From Corallium rubrum (taxonomy: Eukaryota > Cnidaria > Anthozoa > Scleralcyonacea > Coralliidae): a stretch of DNA of 64,000 nt. Shown here piece by piece: positions 1-12,000 of this stretch. The position numbers and the translations under genes are program-made. The stretch spans positions 6,263,504 to 6,327,503 of the forward strand of contig OZ036008.1 in NCBI GenBank assembly GCA_964035015.1. The letters are read 5' to 3'. Each line of letters opens with the position of its first letter. Within the stretch, counting starts at the first letter, position 1. The notes under the pieces are model-generated. The model did no database searches and was not told where the DNA came from. It worked only from the letters and a program-made list of their open reading frames with translations.

Positions 1-4
1 ACAA

Positions 5-754
5 ATGAGTCCTGAACAAGAGTTGTTCATTGTCTTAGCAAGGTTGAGATGTGGTCTCCTTGAGCAAGACCTTGCTGTAAGATGCAACCTGTCCACTAGC
101 CACCTCAGCCGGATATGCATTACATGGATTGATATACTTCATTCGCATCTGCGAGCAATACCAATCTGGGCATCCAAGGCATCCATCCAGAAAACTATGC
201 CAAGTTGTTTTCAAAACTCGTACCCAACAACTAGGGTCATATTAGACTGCACAGAATTATTTATTGAAATGGCATCTTCATACCGAACACAGAGTGCAAC
301 ATTCTCAAGCTACAAGCACCAGAACACAGCTAAAGGTCTTATTGGAGTAGCACCTAATGGAGCAGTTACCTTTGTTTCCGAGCTGTATCCTGGTAGAACA
401 AGTGACCAAAATATTACCAAGCACAGTGGTGTTTTACAACTATTGGAAGAAGGTGATTCAGTTATGGCTGACCGAGGGTTTGAAATTTTGGATGACTTGC
501 CGAAATGTGTCACACTAAACATTCCAGCCTTCATGAGGGGTAAAGACCAGTTATCTGTGGAAGAGGAGACAGAAACAAGGAGAATTGCCTCCTTGCGTCT
601 ACATGTTGAGCGGGCAATTGAACGAATTAAAAACTATAGGATACTCCAAGGAAGGTATCCAACAAGCATGATTGCAGAGCTAAATAAAATTTGGGTGATT
701 TGTTGTTACCTTGTTAATTTTTTACCTCCTTTAGTCAGTGATGGTAATACATAA
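5..754 (+). CDS. PIF/Harbinger-type DDE transposase, 5' partial
   Basis: Transposase of a PIF/Harbinger (IS5-like) DNA transposon; the family cuts and pastes DNA with a DDE nuclease. The 249 residues show a helix-turn-helix-like stretch at about residues 20-45 and a DDE_Tnp_4-like domain from about residue 75. The candidate catalytic acids are D81 in ILDCTE, D134 in GRTSDQNI and E202 in LHVERAIERIK; the family motif ADRGF is at 155-159. The frame is open to the left edge of the window, so the first ATG is probably internal and the N-terminus is cut off. No terminal inverted repeat can be seen because the left end lies outside. The frame has no internal stop, so it may be a fairly young copy. 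It converges on the YqaJ gene at 1622-2551. Confidence 0.85.
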   Translation: MSPEQELFIVLARLRCGLLEQDLAVRCNLSTSHLSRICITWIDILHSHLRAIPIWASKASIQKTMPSCFQNSYPTTRVILDCTELFIEMASSYRTQSATFSSYKHQNTAKGLIGVAPNGAVTFVSELYPGRTSDQNITKHSGVLQLLEEGDSVMADRGFEILDDLPKCVTLNIPAFMRGKDQLSVEEETETRRIASLRLHVERAIERIKNYRILQGRYPTSMIAELNKIWVICCYLVNFLPPLVSDGNT

Positions 755-1020
755 TAGATGAACTAAATTTTTGGTATAAAAAAGTCAGGTATTCAGATCT
801 TAGGAATAAAATGGGTTTTTTCATATCATTTGGTTGCGTTTAAATATTTGTTTTAATGTATGTTGTAATTGTTAGTGTGGTGAGGTCTGATACATAATCT
901 GTGATAAGAACTATTTTATCAGCCAGGGGGTGCATGCAGTAAATTTTTAACTTAAAATCAATTTTATACAGTTCGACAAACTGAATTCAAGAAACATTTT
1001 TCTATTCATGGAACTTAGAA

Positions 1021-1113
1021 TTAACCCATTGAGAGACATGCACCCCTCTGCTGAATAAAATCATCTGGTATTAACCAGAATATAGTGGTGTACCCTTGCC
1101 TTCAATGGGTTAA
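1021..1113. repeat. TTAA-flanked ~93-bp MITE (family copy)
   Basis: Short element framed by TTAACCCATTGA on the left and TCAATGGGTTAA on the right. TTAA as target site and ends starting CCC fit a piggyBac-like (or Kolobok-like) MITE. The interior holds the family core, a hairpin of the form TCTGG-N-CCAGA. More than ten relatives occur across the window. Confidence 0.7.
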
Positions 1114-1140
1114 TGTAGCAATGTTGACAAACATTGTGAA

Positions 1141-1402
1141 ATTACTACCTACCATTTACGTTCAAGCTTGAAGCATGAACTATTTTGCACATTTGTTTAC
1201 GTTTGAAAAGCTTACGTTTGACTAATTAACTTCCTCATTTTGACCAATAAAATGCATTTGTTCACATGAAATTCCTATGTGAAAAAACACAAGCAATTCA
1301 TTGGTCAAAACGAGGAAGTTAATTAGTCAAACATAGCTTTTCAAACATAAACAAACGTGCGAAATAGTTCATGCTTCAAGCTTGAACATAAATGGTAGTA
1401 AT
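1141..1402. repeat. Fold-back element, ~105-nt inverted arms
   Basis: Two long inverted arms of about 105 nt surround a loop of about 50 nt. The left arm begins ATTACTACC and the right arm ends GGTAGTAAT; both contain CAAGCTTGAAGCATGAACTA or its complement with few mismatches. It lies between the convergent transposase and YqaJ genes. It is either a MITE or the fold-back remains of a larger transposon; no clear target-site duplication was seen. Confidence 0.75.
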
Positions 1403-1621
1403 ACTGACATTATCCATGTGCAACTGGACAGGATTCTCATTTCACTTGCAATAAAATAAATATGCAAGGACGTTATTTTTCATTTTTGCCAAGGACTGTA
1501 ATGTACTGACTTATTATATATGCCTCTTGGTAACAATATAAACGTTATAAGCACCCAGCAGCTGCCAGGTAGGTCTAATAATTACTTAGTTCAATTTTAA
1601 TAATATTTATTTAACTGAATA

Positions 1622-2551
1622 TCATGCCTTTAGAATTTCAGGCATCATAAATTTGAAATAAAAATCTGAGAGTTTAGGAAGCATGTTCTTGTTCCATAAT
1701 TGTTTGTCAAAATAAATTCTTTCTATACAAATATCTTCCTGTGTATAAACAATGAAATCTAAAAAAGGTAACTGGCATAGTGCCATTACACCTAAACACT
1801 GAAAAAAATAATGATTTCTTTTTAGTGTTGGTTTTCCATCAATAAGGATCATACAGAAGGTTTTGTCAGAACATGCCTCTTGAATGGTCATGTCCCTCTT
1901 TGAAAATGGGCATTTTATTTCAATGGCATACCATTCACCATTTAATAAACTAAACCCATCAGGACTGCAAGTCAACCAGGGCCATTGTGGGTTGATGATG
2001 AGTCCACAATCATAAAGTTTAGCACTGGGAAGTTGTTCATTGTACTTCTCTTTTGCAACATGTTCATTTTCTAGCCCCCAATGACAAGCTGAGGTTGACA
2101 ATTTTTGGCCTCCAAGTACTTTTTTCAAAATAGTTTTTGGGTAGATGTCCATTTTTCTTTTGATCACTGAGCCAAAGTTAGGTCGAAGATTTTTGACATA
2201 ATTCTCTTTGAACAAGCGATATCCCATTTTCTTGTGGCGATGGGCGCCAGTGGGACGATGATCGGGCATTGTCTCCGAATTTTCCACCAAATGCTCATGA
2301 ATAAACGCGTATTGAAAGGCAGGAAAATCAAGAAGAGATCGAGTCCAACCATCTCCAGGCTGACTGATGGCAACATTTCCTTCGACATTTATATTGTTCG
2401 GACAAACGTTTTCCGCATCAAATGAACCTTCTACTGGCATCTCAGAGACCAAAGTCGTGCAAGAGTTCTAAAAAGAACTAGAGTTTGGCTGAGATGACAG
2501 AGAAATAACGCCAGAAGTAGATGGCTCCTCATCGATCATGTTGGACGCCAT
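1622..2551 (-). pseudogene. YqaJ-type nuclease gene with one in-frame stop
   Basis: Eukaryotic YqaJ/lambda-exonuclease-like protein, a family common in mobile elements. Visible motifs are GLENEHVAKEKY, SPDGFSLLNGEWYAIEIKCP and HYFFQCLGVMAL, matching the G..E..A, PDG..EIK and Y..Q motifs of the nuclease. A good start, ATG at 2551-2549, opens a frame of 27 codons that meets a TAG at 2470-2468. The same frame then runs unbroken to the stop at 1622. One stop therefore separates a natural N-terminus from the nuclease domain. This could be a pseudogene, a recent mutation or a read error; a protein starting at the internal Met near 2440 would still keep the whole nuclease domain. Whether it belongs to the same element as the upstream transposase is not shown. 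Confidence 0.75.
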
Positions 2552-2830
2552 ATTGCAACTTGGTCTTGCTGAATACATTTACCAGAATTCTTTGCGGCCT
2601 TCGCGAATAAGGGGAACCGACTATTATACGGACTGCTACACGCGTAAAAATCTCGCAAGTTGTTACAAATACAAATTTTAATTACTTCATCCCACAAGGG
2701 GCTTTTCAAGAGCAATTTACATTACTAAATTTCAAGTGGCAGTGTCGAAGGCATATTAAAGGCGCTCGAAGCAGCCGCCCGACGACACATTTATGACACA
2801 CATGTCAGACCACGAACCACAGACCTAGGT

Positions 2831-3056
2831 GTTGATTTTATGGAGGGAGGAAAAACGGAGAACCCCGCGAAAAACCCTCGAAGCACAGGAGAGACCAACT
2901 AAACTCTACCAGTGACTCTACTCACATGAGTGTCCCAAGCTCGAGAACGGGGTTATTCCCAGACGGTCACCTATCCAAGTACTAACCCCGTCGAACCGGG
3001 CTTAACTTTTGGTGAGAGGCAGCGCCCTAACAGCACACGCCACCCGTGCTCCCCAT
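2831..3056 (-). mobile_element. 5S rRNA-derived SINE, copy 1
   Basis: Read on the minus strand, 3020-2950 closely resembles the 3' half of 5S rRNA, including GGTTAGTACTTGGAT and the following GGTGACCGTCTGGGAATA, which cover the intermediate element and box C of the pol III internal promoter. A non-5S tail of about 120 nt follows, ending in a TCCTCCCTCCATAAAATCAA-like block. This is the layout of SINE3-type retroposons. A second copy sharing head and tail lies at 10,011-10,180. Confidence 0.8.
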
Positions 3057-3059
3057 TTT

Positions 3060-3460
3060 GTTGCCTGAACAATGCTGTAAAAACTTGTTGACATATGTGA
3101 ACAACATTGTTCATCATTGTTTCAACAAGTTGTTTACTGCTTGATGAAACAACAACCGTTGTTCACGCATGTTGTAACAACCGAAGAACGTGTTGATACA
3201 TCAACCATGTTCACCATTGTTGTAACATTGTTGTTCATCGTTGTTATTTCGTCATGCTGTTACAACATGCTGTATCATGTGCGAACAACGTTGTTGGCTA
3301 TAAAAAATGTGCTGTTGGAACAACTTGTTCATGACTGTTGATTTATCCGTGAACAAGTTGTTCGAACCAGAAGTGAACAACTTGTTGCATGACAACTTGT
3401 TCACGGCGAGCAGCGTAACATTGTTCACGTCTGTTGACAACCGTGAACAAATTGTGCGTT
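3060..3460. repeat. Dispersed GTTGTTCA-type short repeats
   Basis: About 400 bp saturated with variants of TTGTTCA, TTGTAACA and CAACAAGTTGTTCA in both orientations, many of them small palindromes. The unit is irregular. No gene is recognised here. Confidence 0.65.
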
Positions 3461-3876
3461 TTTACGCGTGTACATGTAGCTGTATTTGCCTGGATACCGT
3501 AACAGGCTTACATTTCCCTGCTGCTTGCAATGAACAAGACCCAATCTGAGGAATTACTTTATTTTTTTTCTCTATCCAGTTTCATAGTTTTAGTTATAAG
3601 TTAAGAATAATATATTTTACTACAATATTGCACAGTATATGCAAGCGGAAAAAATTAACTTTGCTGAACAAAAAAAAATATGTTCAGTATACAAGCTCAT
3701 AAAATAACAAAAAAAAATGACAGCTTATCACTGGAAATATCACTAAAACGATATTCTTCACAAAGGTGTAATACTACATTAGATCCTTCAAAAGTATGAT
3801 TACGAAGAGTGTCGACCCGATCCGAGCGTTGTAAGTAATAAATAACATTACATGTTTACAATCTCTGCACCAGGCA

Positions 3877-4190
3877 ATGATTTTCTGGAAATTTATGAAG
3901 ATTTTCTGGAAATTTACGAAATGTTTTCAGGAAATCTACAAAAATTTTCTGGAAATCTACGAACATTTTCTGTTAATAGAGCAAGATTTTTTGAAATTTA
4001 TCGAGGTTTTCTCGATATCTATGAAGATTTTCTGGAAATCTACGAAGACTTTTTTTGTAATTTACGAACATTTTCTGCATATTTACGAATTGCCGTTACG
4101 AAGATTTTTCTTTTTATTTACGAAGATTGTTTTGGAATTTTACGAAGATTTTCTGGAAATTCACGAAGACTTTCTTGAAGATTTTCAGGG
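3877..4190. repeat. 21-bp minisatellite
   Basis: Imperfect tandem copies of a 21-bp unit of the type GATTTTCTGGAAATTTACGA. Because 21 is a multiple of three, all frames stay open over several units, giving spurious proteins rich in Phe, Leu, Tyr and Glu. No gene is recognised from here to about 5.4 kb, which is AT-rich single-copy-like sequence. Confidence 0.75.
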
Positions 4191-5446
4191 CAAATATTTC
4201 CACTGTATTTGAAGATACCTTTACAACTCCAGAAGTTACTCTCAATCGAATCACAAATCCCCTTACTGTCTCTTAAATTTACAAATAATAAATTATGTAA
4301 CTTCAAAAAGGCTAGTTCAACTGACTCCATCACCGTACACTTTCTACTCGGTGTGCATTCTTGACATTCATTCCAAAACGCTTTGAGGGTGGGCCCTTGC
4401 TAGACCTCTGAGGATAACAGTTTATATGTAACTGATAGAGTTATCCAGTATAAATAAGGTTAGTTTAGTTTAGTTTTTTGTTTTGAAACAATTTGCTAGT
4501 TTTCCCCAACAAATTTTCACGCCATTTTTGGCCAACACGAAGAACTTTGTTTCCCACTGACCTACATGCTTACACTATTTCCACAAGTCTAATTTAAACC
4601 AAATATTCTCTTTAAATAAATTCCAGTATAAAGAAATAAAAACTAGATTGGTTCCCAACAAATTAAACTCATGGAAAAGTGGAGACAATGGCCAAGAATA
4701 TTTAAATTTTTTAGTAGTAAGCCCAAGGAATATAATACGGCCGTGAGACTTTTTTTCAAATCTTTGTCAAATTATATATTTGAAGTAATGTTCATAAGTT
4801 GTTTTGAAAACACACCATGTTATTTTGAAATTTTATTTTCCGAAATTTTTAATGTTTTTATTGACATTGTTTTCCGATTCTAATTTTATTATAGACGTCT
4901 TGTGAAATGATAATTTATCAGGTAATTATGTTTTTACAAATGCAGACGTTGAGTGAAAATGTTTGGATTCAGTCGTTGTCAATTGAACTAGCCCTGTGAA
5001 ATATAACAAGGAGGTTTCACACTGCTTTAAGAAACTATATATCACATAATAATAAGCGTTGTATATCCCCATTAGTTCAAAAACGCTTTGCTATAAATGA
5101 TAGTCTTTTACGCACAGATGCTGAATCAGCACCCCCAGTTCTGTATCATTTGTAGATTTATAATCGATTTCCTCGACATGACATATTGTATACCAAAGTG
5201 TCGCCTACTGTAACTGTTGAAAACTGTAGCTGGAATTGGTTTGTATTTCCTCTTGCAATGGTAGAGATCATTTAAGGCTGAAATGAAACAAAATAGGGAA
5301 CTGCTTATGATTTTAACCCATTCTTTGCCTAACACTAAATGATTTTACTCATCAAAAGGAGAATCCTCAGATATCCTAGGCAGCATTGGGGTACAAGTGA
5401 TTAACCTATTTCTGTCTAAGCCAGCCAAGAACGACCCGTTTTTTGC

Positions 5447-5575
5447 TTTAAAAGTAGCGTGCTGCGTAGGCAGTGTAGAAACAACAATCGAAATATAGTA
5501 AGGTTAGATATACTGCCGAAACAGAGAACGTAGGAATCTAACGTTTCGAGCGATGGCCCTAGTCATTGACTCCAT
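5447..5575 (+). repeat. Interspersed repeat ending AACGTTTCGAGCGA
   Basis: This repeat begins near GTAGCGTGCTGCGTAGGC and ends with AACGTTTCGAGCGATGG. Related copies are at 8908-9107 (followed by an inverted partial copy), 15,295-15,840 (reverse, split by a hAT MITE) and 43,813-44,880 (split by nested insertions). Shorter relatives begin at 9331 and 38,528. Its class is unknown; no protein is encoded. Confidence 0.65.
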
Positions 5576-5591
5576 TGAGTGGTCAGTCCCT

Positions 5592-5731
5592 CCACTCACT
5601 CACTCACCCACCCAAACACCCACCCACCCACTCACTCACTCACTCACTCACTCACTCACTCACTCACTCACTCACTCACTCACTCACTCACTCACTCACT
5701 TGCTCACTCACTCACTCACTCTCACTCATGT
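5592..5731. repeat. (ACTC)n microsatellite
   Basis: Near-perfect tetranucleotide array of CACT/ACTC units, about 140 bp long, following an interspersed repeat copy. Confidence 0.9.
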
Positions 5732-6092
5732 ACACTGGCCCGAGGCAAATTATCGATTTGGGGGCCCCTGATGTCATATGGTCATGTCTACAATTGGTCT
5801 TCTGGGTTGGCTAAAAATGAAGTTAGTATTACTGATCTTTACACTTTCTGCACCTCATATTTTCTTACGTCAAAATCTCAAAAATTTTAGGGGTCCATTC
5901 TCAAGTTGGGGGCCTGGGGCAACTTTCCCCCTAGACCCCCCCCCCCTCTCTCAGCAGCACAGGGTGTTGCATTTCCACAACTGGCTGGTCCCTGTTTGGG
6001 CCTAAAAAACCGGCTGCTACGCAGGCTATGTTTGGCCTTACAAAATATTCTCATTCCCACTAAAATCGAGGAGCATAATTTTCCATACCTCC

Positions 6093-9000
6093 TCAAACAT
6101 CTCCTTTGTCACTGCTTTCACTTTCCTTTCTTCTTTTCTCAATTATTCTCTCTGCTTGCTTTTGTTCATATTGCTTTTCATCCCTTGGTTTTGCTCCACC
6201 AAATATCTTGGATTGCTGCAACGCGTTAGCAACGTCGTTCACTGGGTCTTTGACACTGCGTGGGAGAAGCTTCAGTCTGGGACGGTGACTGCTCTCCTCT
6301 GGAAAATTGAAGAGCAATTAATTTAGTCATTGAGTAGTGTCCAGTCCCTCCTTTTCTCCATTCACTCACTCATGCACACTTGACACATGTATTCATCCAC
6401 CCACACCCAACCACTCAAACACCCACTCACTCACCCTAACTAAGCACACCCACAACCCCCTATTCACACAACCAGCTGCACACCCACTCACCCTACATAA
6501 TCACACCCACTTAAATACCCACCCACTCCCAAGTCCCAACCCTACCTAACCACACTCACCTATTTCTACACCTATTCACTCACCCTCGCACCTGTCCAGC
6601 CACCCATATACCCACTCACCAACCCAACCACACATACCCACTCACACACCCCACTCACCAACCCAACCACACACATACCCACTCACGCACTCCACTCACC
6701 AACCCAACCACACATACCCACTCACACACATACCCACTCACACACCCCACTCACCAACCCAACCACACACATACCCACTCACACACCCAATCACACACAT
6801 ACCCACTCACACACCCCACTACACATACCCACACACCCCACTCACCAACCCAGCCACACACATACCCACTCATCAACCCAACCACACACACCCCACTCAC
6901 CAACCCAACCACACACATACCCACTCACCAACCCAACCACACACATACCCACTCACCAACCCAACCACACACATACCCACTCACCAACCCAACCACACAC
7001 ATACCCACTCACCAACCCAACCACACACCCCACTCACCAACCCAACCACACACCCCACTCACCAACCCAACCACACACCCCACTCACCAACCCAACCACA
7101 CACACCCCACTCACCAACCCAACCACACACACCCCACTCACCAACCCAACCACACATATCCACTCACCAACCCAACCACACATACCCACTCACCAACCCA
7201 ACCACACACATACCCATTCACACACCCCACTCACTCACTAACCCAACCACACACACGCACACGCCACTCACCAACCCAACCACACACATACCCACACACA
7301 CACCCCACTCACCAACCCAACCACACACATACCCACTCACACACCCCACTCACTCAAATACCCCACTCACTCAAATACCCACCTACTCAACAACCCTACC
7401 TAAGCACTCACCTATACTTCATATACACAACACATTGACGTAACCAACCACATTTAACTTCTTGATTCTTACCATCTGTTGGTTCCTGGAAGTTCTCATG
7501 TGGCACTGGAGGTCCCCTGTTGTCCCTACGATTATAGCGTCCACCACCACGCACACCCTGTCCTCCAAAGCCACCACGGTCATGGAATCCACCACCACCA
7601 CCCACCACCACCACCTCCTCCTCGTCCTGTAAAGGTTCAATATGCCATTGTCAATGAAAAGATGATGACATACTGCACATGTATGGGGAACAAGCATGAC
7701 AAATGTAATGAAATACAATAGTTACCAGGGCTCAAAATAACGGCCGGTCACCAGTCAATGACCAGCCAAATTTTTAATGTGACCGGTCAAGTGTAAAGTA
7801 TATTCTATGCTAAACATGTAAAGTGTTTATGTGTTTAGTTATATATATACAAAAAACATGTAAAGTATATCCATAGTTATATATATACAAAAAACATGTA
7901 AAGTATATATATAGCATAGAATATACTTTACATGTTTTTTGTTGTGTTGTGTTGTGTTGTGTTGTGTTGTGTTGTGTTGTGTTGTGTTGTGTTGCGTTGT
8001 GTTTCGGGTTTTTTTTGTTGGGGGTTTCTTTGGTTATTTTTGTGTGGTTTTGTGTGGGGGATGTCGTGAAATTTGACCAGTCAAAAATCGCCTTTGACCG
8101 GTCACAATTGGAACTGACCAGTCACCATGACTGGTGTAACATGAAACGTTATTTTGAGCCTTGGTTACACTGTAGATGTGTACAGTACCTAGCCGACCCT
8201 AAGCCAACTCAAAAGTTATGTTTTATTCAAGCTAACTTGTGATTATATTATTCATTGGTTGGGTTTAACACTTTTACCACCAGACCTTTTCCCTTGATGA
8301 GTAAAATAATCTTGTGTTAGCCAGAGTAAAATACTAAAGGGCCACCACAGAGGTGAAAGGATTAAAACCTTTGTGTACTGTTCAAGTTTGCTTTTGGAAA
8401 TAACTTTGTAGTTTACTGTATGTACTAATGCTGTGTGTAGACTTATTTCCACAGTCTGTTAGTTGAAACAATATTAATGTTTGATCTAAAGTTCATATTG
8501 GGTGAGGACAATTGGTTACTCAGGTTGGGTTAGGTACTGCGTATTCACTGTCGGGTTGAGTTTGGGTTGTCAGATTTTCTCTGTTTCATTATTGGATCGT
8601 GTAAACCTGACTTTGTAGGAATTCTTGTCAGGTTGAATTGACTGCTTATAAATTATACTGTACATCACCACTATAAGTCTATAATATGGTAGGACATATG
8701 GTAGAACAATACTACTACATTACCATGGTCACGACCACCTTCGCGGTAATTATTGTCCCACTGTCTGTCACCAAAGTGTCTTCCTCTATCACCACCTCGA
8801 TCTCCACCTCCACGACCACCACGAAAACCTGTTAAAAAAAGAAACTCCATAAATACCATGCACAAATTGAAGAATTGGGTTGAGAGCATTGAAAGACTTA
8901 AAAATAAAAGTAGTGTGCTGTGTACACTGTGTTGAAACAACAATTGAAATATAGTAAGATTTGATATACATGTACTGCTGAAACAGAATGTAGGTAAGGA

Positions 9001-12000
9001 GTCTAGTGTTTCGAGTGAAGGCCCTTCATCATTCAAGTGTTAGACCCCTGACCTACATTCTCTGTTTCAGCAGTATATCAAACCTTACTACAGTATACTA
9101 AGTCAAGTTGAAAGCCTTTATAGACATCCTTGACTTGAGTAATGTTACAACACTGCTCAAGATGCAGAAAAAGGATAAGAGAGATCTCTCTGGCAGTATT
9201 ACAAATTACTGTACCTCCTCGTCCTCTCCCTCTGTCTCCTTTGTCCCTGTTTCTTCCTTCAGCTATATCCACCCGAAGTGTTCGGTTGTAATATTCCTAA
9301 AAATATCAGTATAAAACCAATGGTGTAAAAAAGTAGGGTGCTGTATACATGTATGTAGTGGCTTGGATATAGAAAAGTGAAAGATGGTAAAAACTGCTAA
9401 GATTTTAAACAATGAATATTGATGTTTTGAGTGTATCTGCTCAAATTATCAGTATAATGTATTAGCACTAAAAAATCACATCTATTTCTTAATAATGACT
9501 TCAGGTAAGTGAAAACCTTGAATTAAGTATTTCATAAGTTTTTTGGAGTATTTAAACTACAGTCCAGCTTGCCAATTGGCCATTTCCCCATTTCCCAAAG
9601 AGTTGAACTCTTTTGAGAAATGGCCAATTGTCATCTCAAAATCTAATAGATGAGAGTTCTCCCTTTGATGAGTAAAACCACCTGGCATTGGACTGAGTAA
9701 AATACAGTAACAAATTAACAGACCATTTTTGGCCAGTTCAGACAGGAATAGGTTGAAAATCAATTTAAATGCTTCACTTACAGCATTGTTGAACTCCAAA
9801 GCATCTACCAAAGACTTCTGGTCTTCAAATTCAACATAACAAAAGCCTAGATGGAAGAGCAAAAACATTTACTAAATGTTTATGAAATTTTAGTAAAATG
9901 ACTTAATCCATTGAGGGTAACATATGACAGTATTTAAATACAGTACTAATCAGATAACCTAATGCCCCCCCTGATGGAATTAATAGTATTAACTGGGGAA
10001 ACTATGGTCTTGATTTTACGGAGGGAGGAAAACCAAAGAACCCAGTGAAAAACCTTCGAGCCACAGGAGAGAACCAACAACTCTACTCACATGAAGCTAA
10101 TGTGGTCACCTATTTGAGTACTAACCCCATTCAACTGGGCTTAATTTCAGTGGATAGAGACAGCACACTAACAGCTCCCATTTGCCTTTGGAATTAAACA
10201 ATATTCCTGTACTATTGTATGGCTTTAAAATTATGAAATTGTCAACAGTAATAGTTTATAGGTATCAAAACCTTGTTTGTCCATTTCGAGTGTGACTACT
10301 ATAAGTGGGGCCACTTACAATGAAAACCAATCCCAATAAACCAAAATTTCTTTGCAATTCAGTACTTTTTCTTAGTGAAATGACTTTTATCCAATGTTGA
10401 CTGATTGGTCCAAATAATCGAAGTGGGAATTATTTTGTTTCCATTGCAAATTGTATAGGGTTTCATTGACTAGGTGGCCCCACTTACAGTAGTCACACTT
10501 ATGCATGCCAGATAAAAACCCACCATGACTATTTCCTATATTTACCTTTAAACTTATCAGTCTCCTTGTCTCTGACAAGGCGTATGTTTCTTATCTGCAA
10601 AAAAATGCAAATTTAGATTTAGCCTGCAATTATAATCTTGCCATAAGAAATTGAGCTTGAGGGAGAAGTTTTGGATGTTTTAATCATGTGTAATGGCTTG
10701 GCCAAACCATGTGGTTAGTAATAGCAAACTGAGAAGTTCTGGGTTGCTCGAAGCATCATTGAAACAGTAGTATAGCTGTACAGTACCATCAAGTCTTATT
10801 TAAAGTTTTACAGGAAGTACATGTACATGATTATTGTATAGATGTACTCATAGGAGTAATTTTAATTCAAATAACATGACAGTTGATGCATGGTGTGATG
10901 AGTCATGTAGAAGGGAAGGGAAGGGAAGGGAAGGGAAGGGAAGGGAAAGGAAAGGAAAGCAAGAGAAGAGAAGAGAAGAGAAGAGAAGAGAAGAGAAGAG
11001 AAGAGAAAATATATTCAATGTATAAAGCCAGGATAACTACATATTGTCCACCTGAGTAGACTTAATCCTTGATACTTTGCAGTTGGTTTTAGGTTGCTTT
11101 TGGCAGAAGTCTTTGGAGTTCATTCCAGGGTTCACAGGTTCGTATTGGTCCTATTGGGCTGGGCATTTGATATTGGCTAAGTAACAACTAAGTGGCCAAT
11201 CAAAAGCAAAGGTCAAACAAGCTTCGGGGCGGACTTCTGAGCATTTCCATCAGGAGCAACCTGAAACCGACTGTAACTTTATTTTTATATTACTGTACTA
11301 CTAATCCACAATTAGGGGTTTGATCTCAATTGGGACACAAGTTCCGATTCATATCCCAGGGCTTAAAATTTGAAATTTTCAGCAGTACCCAAGTGGTATA
11401 CCAGGTTTCTGAATTTGGTATCCCTCCTTGAAATCTAGTATCCCACTTTTGAATACTAAACATCTCAACTTGCAATATCTAAAATTAACTATAACTGTTT
11501 GTGACAGTGCCTGCATTACGCTACATTGCAAAACATTATGTTACATTATAAAATGCTACATTATATTCTAAGATGTTACGCTACATTGTAAGATGTTACA
11601 CTACATTCTAAGATGTTACATTACATTCTAAGACACTACACTACATTCTAAGACATTACACTACATTATAAGATATTATGCTACATTATAAGACATCACA
11701 CTCTATATAAGTTGTTACGGTACATTATAACACGAAACACTACATTATAAGATGTTACGTTACATTGTAAGACATTACATTATATTGTAAGACATTACAT
11801 CAGATGCTGTGGCTGTGCGCTATCAAAATTTTTATTGTATCCCATTTCCCTGTATCCCTGTCACAATTGTAATTATTTTATATTTGGTTTCTATTATTAT
11901 TATTATTATTGTTATTATTATTAACTCTTCTGTTGTGTAATTTGTGGCAAATTCATTAAATTCAAAAACAGAAGAGAAGAAAATAAAGAAGTGACAAAAT

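Noticed and set aside
2950-3020. Functional 5S rRNA gene
   Set aside because: Only the 3' half resembles 5S, and it is fused to a tail shared with another copy.
3852-4212. Phe/Tyr/Glu-rich frames of 108 and 111 codons
   Set aside because: The 21-bp minisatellite keeps frames open; no domain and no splice context.
6590-7370. Possible CRISPR-like array
   Set aside because: Regular spacing of CACTCACCAACCC is a simple tandem satellite without unique spacers, in a eukaryotic intron.
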